Shown: positions 49,713-58,642 of the stretch, piece by piece
Layout: each line of letters starts with the position of its first letter
Position numbering within the stretch: position 1 is the stretch's first letter
Assembly (NCBI RefSeq): GCF_023823125.1
Contig: NZ_CP090949.1
Location: 3,186,001 to 3,250,000, forward strand
Source of the DNA: Erythrobacter aurantius
Lineage (GTDB): Bacteria > Pseudomonadota > Alphaproteobacteria > Sphingomonadales > Sphingomonadaceae
Length of the DNA stretch: 64,000 nt
Reading direction: 5' to 3'
Translations under genes and position numbers: made by a program
The notes under the pieces: generated by a model
Database searches by the model: none
What the model was told of the DNA's origin: nothing
The model's input: only the letters and a program-made list of their open reading frames with translations

Positions 49713-51050
49713 ATGGAAGGACATGCCGTCATGACGGACATCCCTGTAGACGCAACCGACACCCCCACCCCGCGCCGCAAGCCAAAGCCGGAGCGCACCG
49801 AAATCGGTGGCCGCCCGCTCAAGCCGTCGACGCTGATGATGGGCCACGGGTATGATCCGGCGCTGTCCGAAGGATCGCTGAAAGCGCCAATCTTCCTTAC
49901 CTCCACCTTCGCATTCGAAAGCGCGGCGGCGGGCAAGCGCCATTTCGAAGGGATCACCGGCAAACGCGAAGGCGGGGCGGAAGGCCTCGTCTATTCCCGC
50001 TTCAACGGGCCGAATCAGGAGATCCTCGAAGATCGTCTCGCCATCTGGGACGGGGCCGAAGACGCGCTGACCTTCAGCAGCGGCATGACCGCGATCTGCA
50101 TCCTGATGATGGCCTATGTCAGCCAGGGCGACGTGATCGTGCACTCCGGCCCGCTTTACGCCGCGTCCGAAGGCTTCGTTGCCAAGGTGCTGTCGAAATT
50201 CGGCGTCACCTATGTCGATTTCCCCGCAGGCGCGACCCGCGAGGAACTGGACGAGGTGCTGAAACGCGCCAAGAAACAGGCAGGCGAAAACGGTGGCAAG
50301 GTGGCGATGATCTACCTCGAAAGCCCCGGCAACCCCACCAATGCGCTGGTCGATGTGGAGGCGGTGAAGGAAGCGCGCGACGCGAACCTCGGTAAACCTT
50401 GCCCCATTGCTATCGACAACACATTCCTCGGCCCGCTGTGGCAGCGCCCGCTGGAACACGGCGCGGATATCGTCGCCTATTCGCTGACGAAATATGTCGG
50501 CGGCCATTCCGATCTGGTCGCGGGCAGCATTGCCGGTGCAAAGAAGTGGATGGACCCGGTCCGTGCCCTGCGCAACACCATGGGCGGCATCGTCGATCCC
50601 AACACCGCGTGGATGCTGTTGCGCAGCCTCGAAACGGTCGAACTGCGGATGCAACGCGCGGGCGAGAACGCGGCCAAGGTCTGCGCTTTCCTCAAAGCTC
50701 ATCCCAAGGTGACGGGCCTCGGCTATCTCGGCGACATTCAGGATGCGCGGCAGCAGGACATCTATGATCGCCACTGCCTTGGCGCCGGATCGACCTTCAG
50801 CGTGTTCCTGCAGGGCGGCGAGGCGGAATGTTTCCGCTTCCTCGACAATCTCCAGATCGCGAAGCTTGCCGTCAGCCTCGGCGGGACGGAAACGCTGGCG
50901 AGCCACCCGGCTTCGATGACGCACCTGTCGGTGCCTGACGAACGCAAGGCCGCGCTGGGCATCACCGACAGTCTGGTGCGGATCAGCGTGGGGATCGAAG
51001 ACCCGGACGATCTGATCGCCGATTTCGCGCAGGCGCTGGAACATGTATGA
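49713..51050 (+). CDS. Cystathionine gamma-synthase family PLP enzyme
   Basis: 445 residues, ATG 49713 with GGGAG at 8 bases. Cys/Met metabolism signatures are APIFLTSTFAFESAA, YSRFNGPNQEILEDRLAIWD, TFSSGMTAICILMMAYVS and PIAIDNTFLGPLWQRPLEHG. The Schiff-base lysine lies in SLTKYVGGHSD. Such enzymes include gamma-synthase, beta-lyase and methionine gamma-lyase; the exact reaction cannot be decided here. The ~45-residue N-terminal extension is basic and probably disordered. Confidence 0.9.
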   Translation: MEGHAVMTDIPVDATDTPTPRRKPKPERTEIGGRPLKPSTLMMGHGYDPALSEGSLKAPIFLTSTFAFESAAAGKRHFEGITGKREGGAEGLVYSRFNGPNQEILEDRLAIWDGAEDALTFSSGMTAICILMMAYVSQGDVIVHSGPLYAASEGFVAKVLSKFGVTYVDFPAGATREELDEVLKRAKKQAGENGGKVAMIYLESPGNPTNALVDVEAVKEARDANLGKPCPIAIDNTFLGPLWQRPLEHGADIVAYSLTKYVGGHSDLVAGSIAGAKKWMDPVRALRNTMGGIVDPNTAWMLLRSLETVELRMQRAGENAAKVCAFLKAHPKVTGLGYLGDIQDARQQDIYDRHCLGAGSTFSVFLQGGEAECFRFLDNLQIAKLAVSLGGTETLASHPASMTHLSVPDERKAALGITDSLVRISVGIEDPDDLIADFAQALEHV

Positions 51051-51100
51051 GTTTTCTTCCCTCGCCTGCTAGGTCACAAGCCGCAGCGAGGGAGAAAACC

Positions 51101-51940
51101 ATGACCGACAGCCGCAAACCCGTTTTTCTGGTGATTGGTGCAGGCGCCGGGATCGGCGGCAGCACCGCGATCCGCTTTGCCCGTGGCGGCTATCACGCGG
51201 TGCTGGCGCGGCGATCGGACGAGGCAAGCCTTGCCCGGCTGATCGACACGATCGAAAGCGAAGGCGGCAGCGCGTCCGGCATACTGCTCAATGCGACGGA
51301 AGACGGCGCGATCGAGGAACTGGTCGAACGGGTCGAGCGCGACATCGGCCCGATCGAATGCGCGCTCTACAATCTCGGCGCGCAGATCGGGAACCGCAAG
51401 CTGCACGATACCCCGCACAAGACGTTCGAACTGGGCTGGCGGCTGGGCTGCTACGGCGTGTTCCGTCTGGCCCATGCGATGTTCCCGGCGATGGTGGAGC
51501 GCGCCAAGACCGGGCGGCACGGCACGCTGCTGGTCACTTCGGCGACATCGGCGGTGCGCGGCAATGCCGGGCAGCACAGCCACGCGGCGGCCATGGGTGG
51601 ACGGCGGATGCTGTGCCAGACCCTCAATGCCGAATTCGGACCGCAGGGCATCCATGTGGCGCATATCGTGGTGGATGGCGCGGTCGATGCGCCCGATACT
51701 CTGGGCAAGCTGCTGGGCGACAAATTCGACGCGTTCAAATCGGCCAAGGGGCCGGAAGGCGTATCCGATCCTGCAGCGATTGCCGAAACCTACTGGCACC
51801 TCGCGCAGCAACCGCGCAATTGCTGGACACACGAAGTCGACATCCGCCCGTGGACCGATGTCGCGTGGTGGAACGACAATCCGAATCCGGAAATCGACGC
51901 AACCCCCGGTGGCAAGGGGTTCGCCGGGCCTAAGCGGTAA
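51101..51940 (+). CDS. Short-chain dehydrogenase-like protein lacking the Tyr-Lys pair
   Basis: 279 residues from ATG 51101, GAGGGAG upstream. A Rossmann fold with VIGAGAGIGGSTAIRF (nucleotide-binding glycines at 13-19) and ALYNLGAQIG in place of the usual NNAG. At the catalytic position, where YxxxK is expected, it reads HSHAAAM, so His161 and Met165 replace Tyr and Lys. It is therefore unlikely to be a classical dehydrogenase; it may be a binding protein or use other chemistry. The C-terminal end is tail to tail with the FMN reductase gene, overlapping by 11 bases. Confidence 0.85.
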   Translation: MTDSRKPVFLVIGAGAGIGGSTAIRFARGGYHAVLARRSDEASLARLIDTIESEGGSASGILLNATEDGAIEELVERVERDIGPIECALYNLGAQIGNRKLHDTPHKTFELGWRLGCYGVFRLAHAMFPAMVERAKTGRHGTLLVTSATSAVRGNAGQHSHAAAMGGRRMLCQTLNAEFGPQGIHVAHIVVDGAVDAPDTLGKLLGDKFDAFKSAKGPEGVSDPAAIAETYWHLAQQPRNCWTHEVDIRPWTDVAWWNDNPNPEIDATPGGKGFAGPKR

Positions 51941-52457
51941 GCCTGCCCACCAGCGCCCGCAGTTCGGCGTCCAGTTCGGCATTGGTCAGACGGCCCGCTT
52001 CGCTGTCGAAATTCTCGCCGAAGCTGGGGACGGACATATGCCCCACCACTGCGCCGCCGAAACGCGGCATGGCGCCCGCGGCAAATTCGAGCACGCCCTT
52101 CCCTCCGCGTCCGCCGGGTGAAGTGGCGAGCAGCAGCATCCTTTTGCCCTGCCACACCTCGCGCCCGACACGGCTGCACCAGTCGAACAGGTTCTTGAAC
52201 GCGGCGGTGTAGATGCCGTTGTGTTCGGCAAAGGAGATGATGATCGCATCGACCGCACCGACCCGTGCAAGGAAATCATGCGCCAGTTGCGGGATGCCGT
52301 CGGCTTCCTCGCGATCGGCGCGGTAGAGCGGCATTTCGTAATCGTGGATGTCGAGCGTTTCGACCTCGGCACCATCTGCCAGCGAGGCGGCGTATTCGAC
52401 CAAGCGGCGATTGATCGAGGTGGAGGAATTGCTGGCGGAAAAGGCGAGTATGCGCAT
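51930..52457 (-). CDS. NADPH-dependent FMN reductase family protein
   Basis: 175 residues from ATG 52455-52457. Flavodoxin-like fold with RILAFSASNSSTSINRRLVE (phosphate-binding loop), AIIISFAEHNGIYTAAFKNL and LLLATSPGGRGGKGVLEFA. This matches the NAD(P)H-dependent FMN reductase family. It may reduce quinones, azo dyes or metals; the physiological substrate is not deducible. It ends 6 bases before the J-domain gene on the same strand, so the two probably form one operon. Confidence 0.88.
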   Translation of the reverse strand: MRILAFSASNSSTSINRRLVEYAASLADGAEVETLDIHDYEMPLYRADREEADGIPQLAHDFLARVGAVDAIIISFAEHNGIYTAAFKNLFDWCSRVGREVWQGKRMLLLATSPGGRGGKGVLEFAAGAMPRFGGAVVGHMSVPSFGENFDSEAGRLTNAELDAELRALVGRLTA

Positions 52458-52462
52458 CAGGT

Positions 52463-52996
52463 TCAACCTTTCCACTCGCGCCGCTCTTCGGCCATGCGCA
52501 GCACTTCATAGGCGAGTTGCAGTTTCTGGAATTCGGCTGCGGCTTCGGCATCGCCGGGTTTCACATCCGGGTGCACTTCCTTGGCCTTGGCGCGGTAGGC
52601 TTTCTTTATCGCGGTGAAATCGGCGTCCGCTTCGAGTTCGAGCAGTTCGAGCGCGCGCATTTCATCGGCGCTGCGCGATCCGTCGCCCGAACCCGCCCAG
52701 CCGTAATGCGATGCTTCGGCATAGCCTTCGGATTGCTGCCGTTCGGCGCGGGCGCGTTCTTCCTTCTCGGCCTTGTCCAGCCCTTCGAAATAATCCCACT
52801 TGGAATTGTATTCGGCGGCGTGGCGTTGGCAGAAATACCAGCGGTCGGGGCTGTTGGGCGCCTTGGGCGCGGGGCAATCGCCCGGCTCGTCACAGCCGTG
52901 ACGGTCGCAGATGCGCACATTGGTCGCCTCGCGCGAGGAACCGTAGCCGCGCCAGCGGGGAAACCCCCAATCGTTCGATCGGGTCGCCTTAGGCAT
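52463..52996 (-). CDS. C-terminal J-domain protein
   Basis: 177 residues from ATG 52994-52996. The J domain is at the C-terminus (about residues 115-175): ELEADADFTAIKKAYRAKAK, then the HPD motif in EVHPDVKPGDAEAAAEFQ. The N-terminal part holds Cys/His pairs (ICDRHGCDEPGDCPAP, RWYFCQRHAAEYN) that suggest a zinc-binding or client-binding module. It probably stimulates DnaK for a specific client. This domain order is typical of a small alphaproteobacterial DnaJ-like family. Confidence 0.88.
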   Translation of the reverse strand: MPKATRSNDWGFPRWRGYGSSREATNVRICDRHGCDEPGDCPAPKAPNSPDRWYFCQRHAAEYNSKWDYFEGLDKAEKEERARAERQQSEGYAEASHYGWAGSGDGSRSADEMRALELLELEADADFTAIKKAYRAKAKEVHPDVKPGDAEAAAEFQKLQLAYEVLRMAEERREWKG

Positions 52997-53170
52997 GGCG
53001 CAGGCCGGTGCGGGAAATGTCGTTGGTCGGATCAATCACGCGGTCAATCTAGGGGCAGTGGCAAGGAATGGGAAGGTGTCGCAGAGGTATGGGAACCAGT
53101 TGCGATCTGAAATGTTGCATTGCAGTACACTTACTGCGACAACCACTTAGAAAGCCCGCCAAGGACCGTC

Positions 53171-53320
53171 ATGAGCCAGCAATTGACCATTTCCAGCCTG
53201 TTTTCAGCCTTCGCGCTGGTGATGCTGGTGCTGTTCGCCCGCGCTGGCGAAATGGTTGACGCGCGCGGGGCCGATGCGTCGCTGGTGCAGGTCGAAACGG
53301 CCTATTCGGTCGACGCCTGA
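53171..53320 (+). CDS. Small membrane protein near pal
   Basis: 49 residues from ATG 53171, AAGGA 7 bases upstream. One hydrophobic helix (ISSLFSAFALVMLVLFARAG) and a short acidic tail. No family recognised. The good Shine-Dalgarno and a symmetrical hairpin directly after the stop (53324-53362) argue for a real gene. It points toward pal. Confidence 0.6.
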   Translation: MSQQLTISSLFSAFALVMLVLFARAGEMVDARGADASLVQVETAYSVDA

Positions 53321-53323
53321 AGG

Positions 53324-53362
53324 TTTCGCGCCCGATCCCGTTTGACGGAACCGGGCGCGAAA
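53324..53362. terminator. Bidirectional terminator-like hairpin
   Basis: TTTCGCGCCCG (53324-53334) pairs perfectly with CGGGCGCGAAA (53352-53362) around a 17-base loop. It lies between the small membrane protein gene and the end of pal, convergent genes, and could stop transcription from both sides. Confidence 0.75.
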
Positions 53363-53372
53363 GCATTCGCAA

Positions 53373-53903
53373 TCAGTTGATGATCACGCTCGCCGCACGA
53401 CGGTTTTGCGCCCATGCGGTTTCGTTCGAAGCCAGCGCAACCGGCCGCTCCTTGCCATAGCTGACGGTGCGGATGCGATCCGGCGACACGCCAAGGCTGA
53501 CGAGATAGTTTTTCGCCGAATTGGCGCGCCGTTCACCCAGCGCAAGGTTGTATTCGCGCGTGCCGCGTTCGTCGGCATGGCCTTCGATGGTGAAGGTCAG
53601 CTGCGGGAAGCGCGCGAAATACTGCGCCTGCGCTTGCAGCGCGGCTGCATCGGTGCTGTCGATGTTAAACCGATCTGTGTCGAAATAGATCGTGGTGGAT
53701 GATCCCACGGCCTGTTCGAAATGCGCCTGCGTGCCGACTGTCGGCCCCATAGGGGTGGTGTTGGTCGTGGGCGTCGGGGTCGGTGCGGGCGTCGTCACCG
53801 GAGCGGGGGGAAGCTCCTCTGGCGCCTTTTTCGAACACGCACCCAGCGCAAGCGCGGAGGTGAGGATGGCGGCTGCCGCCATTTTCGACGGGGAGAAAGT
53901 CAT
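53373..53903 (-). CDS. pal: Peptidoglycan-associated lipoprotein
   Basis: 176 residues. Lipobox LALGACSKK, lipidated Cys near 23. A proline/threonine linker (PAPVTTPAPTPTPTTN), then the OmpA-like domain FDTDRFNIDSTDAAALQAQA, FTIEGHADERGTREYNLALG and ERRANSAKNYLVSLGV, the peptidoglycan-binding site. Outer-membrane part of the Tol-Pal system that keeps the envelope joined at division. Last gene of the operon. Confidence 0.95.
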   Translation of the reverse strand: MTFSPSKMAAAAILTSALALGACSKKAPEELPPAPVTTPAPTPTPTTNTTPMGPTVGTQAHFEQAVGSSTTIYFDTDRFNIDSTDAAALQAQAQYFARFPQLTFTIEGHADERGTREYNLALGERRANSAKNYLVSLGVSPDRIRTVSYGKERPVALASNETAWAQNRRAASVIIN

Positions 53904-53967
53904 GGTTGGTACTCTCCGAATTATGCCGGGCGAGATTCGCTCCGGCGGTTGAAACCTAGCACGAAAA

Positions 53968-55380
53968 TCAGGGGCGGATAGGGCCCCAGGCGGGGTCTGA
54001 CGCGTCCACCGGCGTCGGCAGTCTCCTCTCGTTGCGACCGGTCAGGTCGACTTGCCACAGGCCGGACCGCCCGGAATTCCGCTCGGTCCGGAAAAACTGG
54101 ATGATGCGGCCGTTGGGCGCCCAGGTCGGGGCTTCGTCCTGCCAGCCGTTGGTCAGCACACGCATCGAACCGCCCGAAGGCGTCATCACCGCGACGTTGA
54201 AGTCCCCGGCAATGCGGGTGAAGGCGATCTGGTCCCCGCGCGGGCTCCATTCCGGCGTGGCGCAGCGCCCGCCGAAGAAGGTGATGCGGCGCTGGTTCGA
54301 TCCGTCAGCATCCATGACATAGCATTGCTGCGTGCCCGAACGGTCGCTTTCGAACACGATCTTGCTGCCGTCGGGGGAGTATGACCCGCCGATGTCGATC
54401 CCCGGCGTATCGGTCAGCCGCACGCTTGCCCCGCCCGTCACCGGCACACGGTAAATGTCGGTGTTGCCCGCCACCGCCATCGAATAGAGGATGTAGCGGC
54501 CATCGGGCGACCAGCGCGGGGCGAGCGTCGGGTTCTGGTTTTCCGTCACCAAAGTCTGGCTGCCGCTGCCGATGTCATAGACATAGATGCGCGGATTGCC
54601 GTCGACATAGGAGAGGTAGAGGATCTTCGAATAATCGGGCGAATAACGCGGGGTGAGCGCGGTGGCGCTGCCCAGCGTCAAGAAGCGGTGGTTCGCCCCG
54701 TCGCTGTCCATCACCGCCAGCCGCTTGACCCGGCGATCCTTCGGGCCGGTTTCGGCGATATAGGCGATGCGGCTGTCAAAGAACGGGTCTTCGCCGGTCA
54801 GACGAGCGTAGATCAGGTCCGAACATTTGTGCGCCGCGCGCCGCCAGTCTGCCGGGCGCACGACCCAGCCTTCGCGGATCAATTCGTCCTGCAGCGCGAC
54901 ATCGTAAAGATAGCATCCCACCACCAGCCGATCATCACTGCGGGCGCGGACATATCCGTGGACGAGCATTTCCGCGCCGCGCCCGGTCCAGCTGCCCCAG
55001 CTTGGCGCGGTGACTTGCGGGAAACCGGGTGTCGGCAGGCTGTCCGGCCCGGTCGGCTTGAACAGGCCGTTGTTCTGAAGATTGGCGGTGATCACCCGCG
55101 CGATCTCGCGCCCCAGCGCGGCGGTGCCATTGGCGTTCGCAGGCGTGGGCGCATCGCGATCGGTGGCAAAGGCGGGGATGGCAATGCCCAGATCCTGCCA
55201 ATCGCTGGTGTCGGTGGTGGAGCCGGTCAGCCCGCCCGCATCTTCCTGCGCTGTGGCCGCGCCAAAGGCGGTTTCGACCTCTCCGCCCTCGCCCACGGGA
55301 TCACCCAGATCGGTGCTCTGCGCAGAGAGCGGCGCGGCAAGGAGAAGCGCGGTTACAGCGATAAAGTGTTTTCTCATCAT
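53968..55380 (-). CDS. tolB: TolB periplasmic beta-propeller
   Basis: 470 residues with signal peptide ~1-20 (ITALLLAAPLSAQS-like start). N-terminal domain with NLQNNGLFKPT and VVGCYLYDVALQDELI. Then propeller repeats such as TPRYSPDYSKILYLSYVDGN, LAPRWSPDGRYILYSMAVAG, GSYSPDGSKIVFESDRSG and EWSPRGDQIAFTRIAG. It binds Pal and links it to TolA. Its ATG overlaps the tolA stop by 4 bases. Confidence 0.95.
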   Translation of the reverse strand: MMRKHFIAVTALLLAAPLSAQSTDLGDPVGEGGEVETAFGAATAQEDAGGLTGSTTDTSDWQDLGIAIPAFATDRDAPTPANANGTAALGREIARVITANLQNNGLFKPTGPDSLPTPGFPQVTAPSWGSWTGRGAEMLVHGYVRARSDDRLVVGCYLYDVALQDELIREGWVVRPADWRRAAHKCSDLIYARLTGEDPFFDSRIAYIAETGPKDRRVKRLAVMDSDGANHRFLTLGSATALTPRYSPDYSKILYLSYVDGNPRIYVYDIGSGSQTLVTENQNPTLAPRWSPDGRYILYSMAVAGNTDIYRVPVTGGASVRLTDTPGIDIGGSYSPDGSKIVFESDRSGTQQCYVMDADGSNQRRITFFGGRCATPEWSPRGDQIAFTRIAGDFNVAVMTPSGGSMRVLTNGWQDEAPTWAPNGRIIQFFRTERNSGRSGLWQVDLTGRNERRLPTPVDASDPAWGPIRP

Positions 55381-56210
55381 AGCCTTCTATCAAATCTCCA
55401 GGCGGTGATATTCTTCCACGCCTCGTAATACTCATCGGGCAGATCGAACGGCGCTGCCTGCCGCACGGCGCGAACGGCGCGCTCGCAATGCAAGGGCGCT
55501 TGCGGCCGGTTGGACGCGGTGATGCTGTCCGGGATCGTGCGGCAAGTCGGCGATCCCTTGAGCGATCCGTCCTCATTCATCTGCCATGATACCACGGAAA
55601 CCAGCTGTTCCGCATCCACGCCGATCGGCGCGGACCAGTGCGGCTGCAATTGCCGGTTGATCGCCTGCTGCAACGAAGCGCGCGCGCTTGCGCCGATCTG
55701 GCTGGCGGGAACGCGGGTTTCGTCGGTGTTGGTCGATGCGCCCTGCCCTTCGAGGAAATTGTTGCCGATCCGGCTGCCGCCTGCAGGTGCGGAATTGCGC
55801 GGCGGCGGGGTCGAGCGCGCTTCCTCCGGGCGGCGGCGGGTGCGCGTATCAGGCGGCGGCGGGGTGGTGCGTTGCTGTGTGCGGGGCTGCGTGCGCGTAG
55901 GGGGCGGGGGCGGCGGGGTGCGTGCCTCGGGCTGGCGCACGGGCGGCGCTTCCTCCACCGGCGGCGCGGGCTCCTCTGCCAGCGTCGGCGCAATCGCCGC
56001 CCGGCTTTCGGCCACAGGATCAGGCGCGGTCGATTCGAGGCTCACCTCGGTCGCGAGGCTCACCGTCATCCGTTCAGGCGTCAGGATGCGCGGCGTCGCA
56101 AAGGCGAATTGCAGCGCCAGCGCCGCGACCACAAGCGCATGCAGCACCACAGCCCCGGCAAGGCCGATGCGATCCTCTGGATGAAAGGCGGCTTCTCCCA
56201 TTACAGCCAC
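55377..56210 (-). CDS. tolA: TolA-like energy transducer
   Basis: 277 residues. N-terminal membrane anchor (LAGAVVLHALVVAALALQFA). A long proline/arginine/glutamate-rich linker (about 75-155) instead of the alanine-lysine helix of E. coli TolA, then a C-terminal domain of ~110 residues. The C-terminus (SLQQAINRQLQPHWSAPIG and VVSWQMNEDGSLKGSP) resembles TonB/TolA-type energy-transfer domains. It carries energy from TolQR to the outer membrane. TolA by operon position, and similar in composition to TonB. Confidence 0.85.
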   Translation of the reverse strand: MAVMGEAAFHPEDRIGLAGAVVLHALVVAALALQFAFATPRILTPERMTVSLATEVSLESTAPDPVAESRAAIAPTLAEEPAPPVEEAPPVRQPEARTPPPPPPTRTQPRTQQRTTPPPPDTRTRRRPEEARSTPPPRNSAPAGGSRIGNNFLEGQGASTNTDETRVPASQIGASARASLQQAINRQLQPHWSAPIGVDAEQLVSVVSWQMNEDGSLKGSPTCRTIPDSITASNRPQAPLHCERAVRAVRQAAPFDLPDEYYEAWKNITAWRFDRRL

Positions 56211-56213
56211 TCG

Positions 56214-56660
56214 CTATGGCGGAGTAACTGAACCGTCGGTGACCAGCGAGATGGAAGTGAAGCCTGCGCGGCCCAATTCTCCCATCACCGCCATCACCCT
56301 GCCATAGTCGAGACTGCGATCACCGCGCAGCACCACCGTGGGCAATTCGCCCGATCCGGTGCGATTGATCGCCGCCAGCGCCTCTGGCAGCGCGCCCGCC
56401 GCGATCCTTTCGTTCTCGACATAGACGCGGCCTTCGCCATCGATGCTGATCGTCACCTGCGTCGGCGTTTCCTCGACGGCATTGGCGCGGCTTTCGGGCA
56501 GTTCGATCGGCACGCCGACAGCCGGCAGAGTCACCGTCACCATGAAGATGATCAGCAGCACCAGCATCACGTCCACCAGCGGAGTGACGTTGATTTCCGC
56601 CATCGCCGCCCTCCGCGAACGCTTGCCACGGCGGGAGGAGGATGAAACCCCCATCCCCAT
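56214..56660 (-). CDS. tolR: TolR (ExbD/TolR family)
   Basis: 148 residues. A basic cytoplasmic start with one membrane helix MAEINVTPLVDVMLVLLIIF whose Asp in VTPLVDVMLVLL is the conserved proton-channel residue. A periplasmic domain follows (VTISIDGEGRVYVENERI). Works with TolQ as the energised motor. The start shares one base with the tolQ stop. Confidence 0.95.
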   Translation of the reverse strand: MGMGVSSSSRRGKRSRRAAMAEINVTPLVDVMLVLLIIFMVTVTLPAVGVPIELPESRANAVEETPTQVTISIDGEGRVYVENERIAAGALPEALAAINRTGSGELPTVVLRGDRSLDYGRVMAVMGELGRAGFTSISLVTDGSVTPP

Positions 56661-57364
56661 TACACGCGATCCAGTTCGCGGCTGAGGCCCGCGTGCACCT
56701 TGTCGGCGAAGCGTTGCAGGCGCGCTTCGTACTGGTTCACCGAATTGGAAAACCGGTTGTAGGCGATCACCGCCGGAATGGCCGCGAACAGGCCGATTGC
56801 GGTGGCAAACAGCGCCTCGGCAATGCCCGGTGCGACCACGGCGAGCGATGCGCTCTGCTGCGCGCCGATCTGGAAGAAACTATTCATGATGCCCCACACC
56901 GTGCCGAACAGGCCGACAAACGGCGCGACCGATCCGGTGGTGGCAAGGAAGTTCAGCTTGTTCGCCAGATCATCCGCCTCTGCCGCGACCTGGCTTTCCA
57001 TCGCCGCGCCGATGCGCTGGCGGGTGGCGTCGCGATCCACCGGCGTGGCCCGTGTCGAACGCTTCCATTCGTCCAGCCCCGCCCCCGCGACCCGCGCCGA
57101 AGGCACTTCGCCGCGCATCTTCTTGCTCAGCGCGGCTTCGCGATCCTTGGTGTCCCAGAAATTCGCCTCGTAATCGCGCGACTTGCGGTTCAATCCGCCG
57201 ATCCGCAGCGTGAAAGAGATGATGATCGCCCAGGTCCAGATGCTGGCGAGGATCAGCCCCACCATCACCGCCTGCACGATGATATCGGCCTGAAGAAACA
57301 GTTCGATCGGATCGAGCCGCGTCGGGCCAGCCACCGGGGCCGCCACGCCTGCCGCTGCACTCAT
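56660..57364 (-). CDS. tolQ: TolQ (MotA/TolQ/ExbB family)
   Basis: 234 residues from ATG 57362-57364. Three membrane helices: IIVQAVMVGLILASIWTWAI, then LNFLATTGSVAPFVGLFGTV and ALFATAIGLFAAIPAVIAYN, the latter two lining the proton channel with TolR. Motifs SVAPFVGLFGTVWGIMNSF are strongly conserved. Powers the Tol-Pal system during division. A longer ORF upstream overlaps ybgC and was discarded. Confidence 0.95.
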   Translation of the reverse strand: MSAAAGVAAPVAGPTRLDPIELFLQADIIVQAVMVGLILASIWTWAIIISFTLRIGGLNRKSRDYEANFWDTKDREAALSKKMRGEVPSARVAGAGLDEWKRSTRATPVDRDATRQRIGAAMESQVAAEADDLANKLNFLATTGSVAPFVGLFGTVWGIMNSFFQIGAQQSASLAVVAPGIAEALFATAIGLFAAIPAVIAYNRFSNSVNQYEARLQRFADKVHAGLSRELDRV

Positions 57365-57381
57365 CAGGTCAATGGGCACTC

Positions 57382-57837
57382 TTATTTGTCCTCTCTGTCC
57401 ATGAATTGCCGAAACGCCGCGCGCCACTGAGCAGGCTGGCGCCGGGGGCGGCCTTCGAGCGAGATGAAACCCACGCGCAAGCTGGCCTCGCACAGTTCCT
57501 GATCGCCCCGGCGCGCAATCTGGTGCATCCGGCAACTAGCCGCGCCCAGTTCGGTGCAGGTCGTTTCTATAACCACGTCGTCGTCCAATCTCGCCGGGCG
57601 GATGTATCGGAGGTGAATTTCCGACACCGCATAGGCCCCGTCGCCCGCCTCGATGGCGGCGCGCTGGTCTATCTCCAGCATCCGCAACAGGTCTGATCGC
57701 GCGCGTTCGAACCAGCGCAGGTAATTGGCGTGATAGGTGATCCCCGAAAGATCGGTGTCCTCGTAATAGACCCGCACGCCGTACAGGTGGCGCGGGCCAT
57801 CAAAGATGCCGCCGGGAAGAGGAGGAAGTACGACCAT
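57382..57837 (-). CDS. ybgC: YbgC-type acyl-CoA thioesterase
   Basis: 151 residues. Hot-dog fold with VRVYYEDTDLSGITYHANYL, where the Asp/Tyr/His-region motif (EDTDLSGITYH) marks the YbgC family. RWFERARSDLLRMLEID and EIHLRYIRPARLDDDVVIET also fit. It hydrolyses acyl-CoA and is the first gene of the tol-pal operon in most proteobacteria. An 18-base gap precedes the tolQ start. Confidence 0.92.
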   Translation of the reverse strand: MVVLPPLPGGIFDGPRHLYGVRVYYEDTDLSGITYHANYLRWFERARSDLLRMLEIDQRAAIEAGDGAYAVSEIHLRYIRPARLDDDVVIETTCTELGAASCRMHQIARRGDQELCEASLRVGFISLEGRPRRQPAQWRAAFRQFMDREDK

Positions 57838-57932
57838 GTGTCCGGCGCGGCATTAGCGCAGCGAAGAGTCGCGCGGCAAGTATGAGTTTTTATGCCCGGC
57901 GCATAACCCGCCTATTGGGTGCCGAGCCGTGC

Positions 57933-58310
57933 CTAGCGAGCGATCATCCGCCCCAATGGCTGACCGCCGAACACATGCACATGCAGATGCGGCACTTCCT
58001 GTCCGCCATGCGCGCCGATATTGGCGAGCAGGCGGTATCCCGGCTCCACCAGGCCCTTCATCCGGGCCACTTCGCCCACGGCACGGATGAAGCCGCCGAT
58101 TTCTGCATCCGATGCCTTCGCGCTGAAATCGTCCCAGCTGACATAGCGCCCCTTGGGGATCACCAGCGTGTGAATTTCTGCCTGCGGGTTGATGTCTTCG
58201 AAGGCGAAGGCCCAGTCATCCTCATACACCTTGTTGCAGGGAATTTCCCCGCGCAGGATTTTCGCGAAGATGTTGTTGTCATCATAGGGCAGCGTCGGGT
58301 CGATGGGCAT
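57933..58310 (-). CDS. HIT family protein (histidine triad)
   Basis: 125 residues. Starts MPIDPTLPYDDNNIFAKILR and has the nucleotide-binding triad HLHVHVFGG near the C-terminus, with GEIPCNKVYEDDWAFAFEDI. It is a purine nucleoside phosphoramidase of the Hint type. Located two bases after the hisE start-to-stop unit on the same strand, as often found at the end of his clusters in this group. Confidence 0.93.
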   Translation of the reverse strand: MPIDPTLPYDDNNIFAKILRGEIPCNKVYEDDWAFAFEDINPQAEIHTLVIPKGRYVSWDDFSAKASDAEIGGFIRAVGEVARMKGLVEPGYRLLANIGAHGGQEVPHLHVHVFGGQPLGRMIAR

Positions 58311-58312
58311 CG

Positions 58313-58627
58313 TCAGTCTTTCCTGTTCGCTTTTTCCTCAAGGCCGGAAAGCCCCTCGCGCCGGTCAAGCTCGGCCAGCACGTGGTCGAGGCTGACGCCT
58401 TTTGCGTTCAACAGCACCAGCAGGTGAAACAGCAGGTCGGCGCTTTCGCTCACCAGTTCCTCGTTAGAGCCGGAAACGGCGGCGATCACGGCTTCGGTCG
58501 CTTCCTCGCCCAGCTTCTGCGCGATCTTGGGCAGGCCTTTCGCATTCAGTTTCGCGACGTAGGATTCTTCCGGAGAAGCGGCGCGGCGCGCGGCGATGGT
58601 CTGTTCGAGGCGGGATAGGGTGTTCAT
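58313..58627 (-). CDS. hisE: Phosphoribosyl-ATP pyrophosphohydrolase
   Basis: 104 residues. Typical all-helical HisE with [38 protein letters not shown] and [20 protein letters not shown]. It removes pyrophosphate from PR-ATP, the second step of histidine synthesis. Encoded immediately downstream of hisF in the same direction. Confidence 0.94.
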   Translation of the reverse strand: MNTLSRLEQTIAARRAASPEESYVAKLNAKGLPKIAQKLGEEATEAVIAAVSGSNEELVSESADLLFHLLVLLNAKGVSLDHVLAELDRREGLSGLEEKANRKD

Positions 58628-58642
58628 GCGGGCGCTTCTCTC

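Noticed and set aside
49553..49963. N-terminal extension of the helicase frame to 49963
   Set aside because: It overlaps the start of the well-defined PLP enzyme gene on the other strand, and the extra residues show no helicase character.
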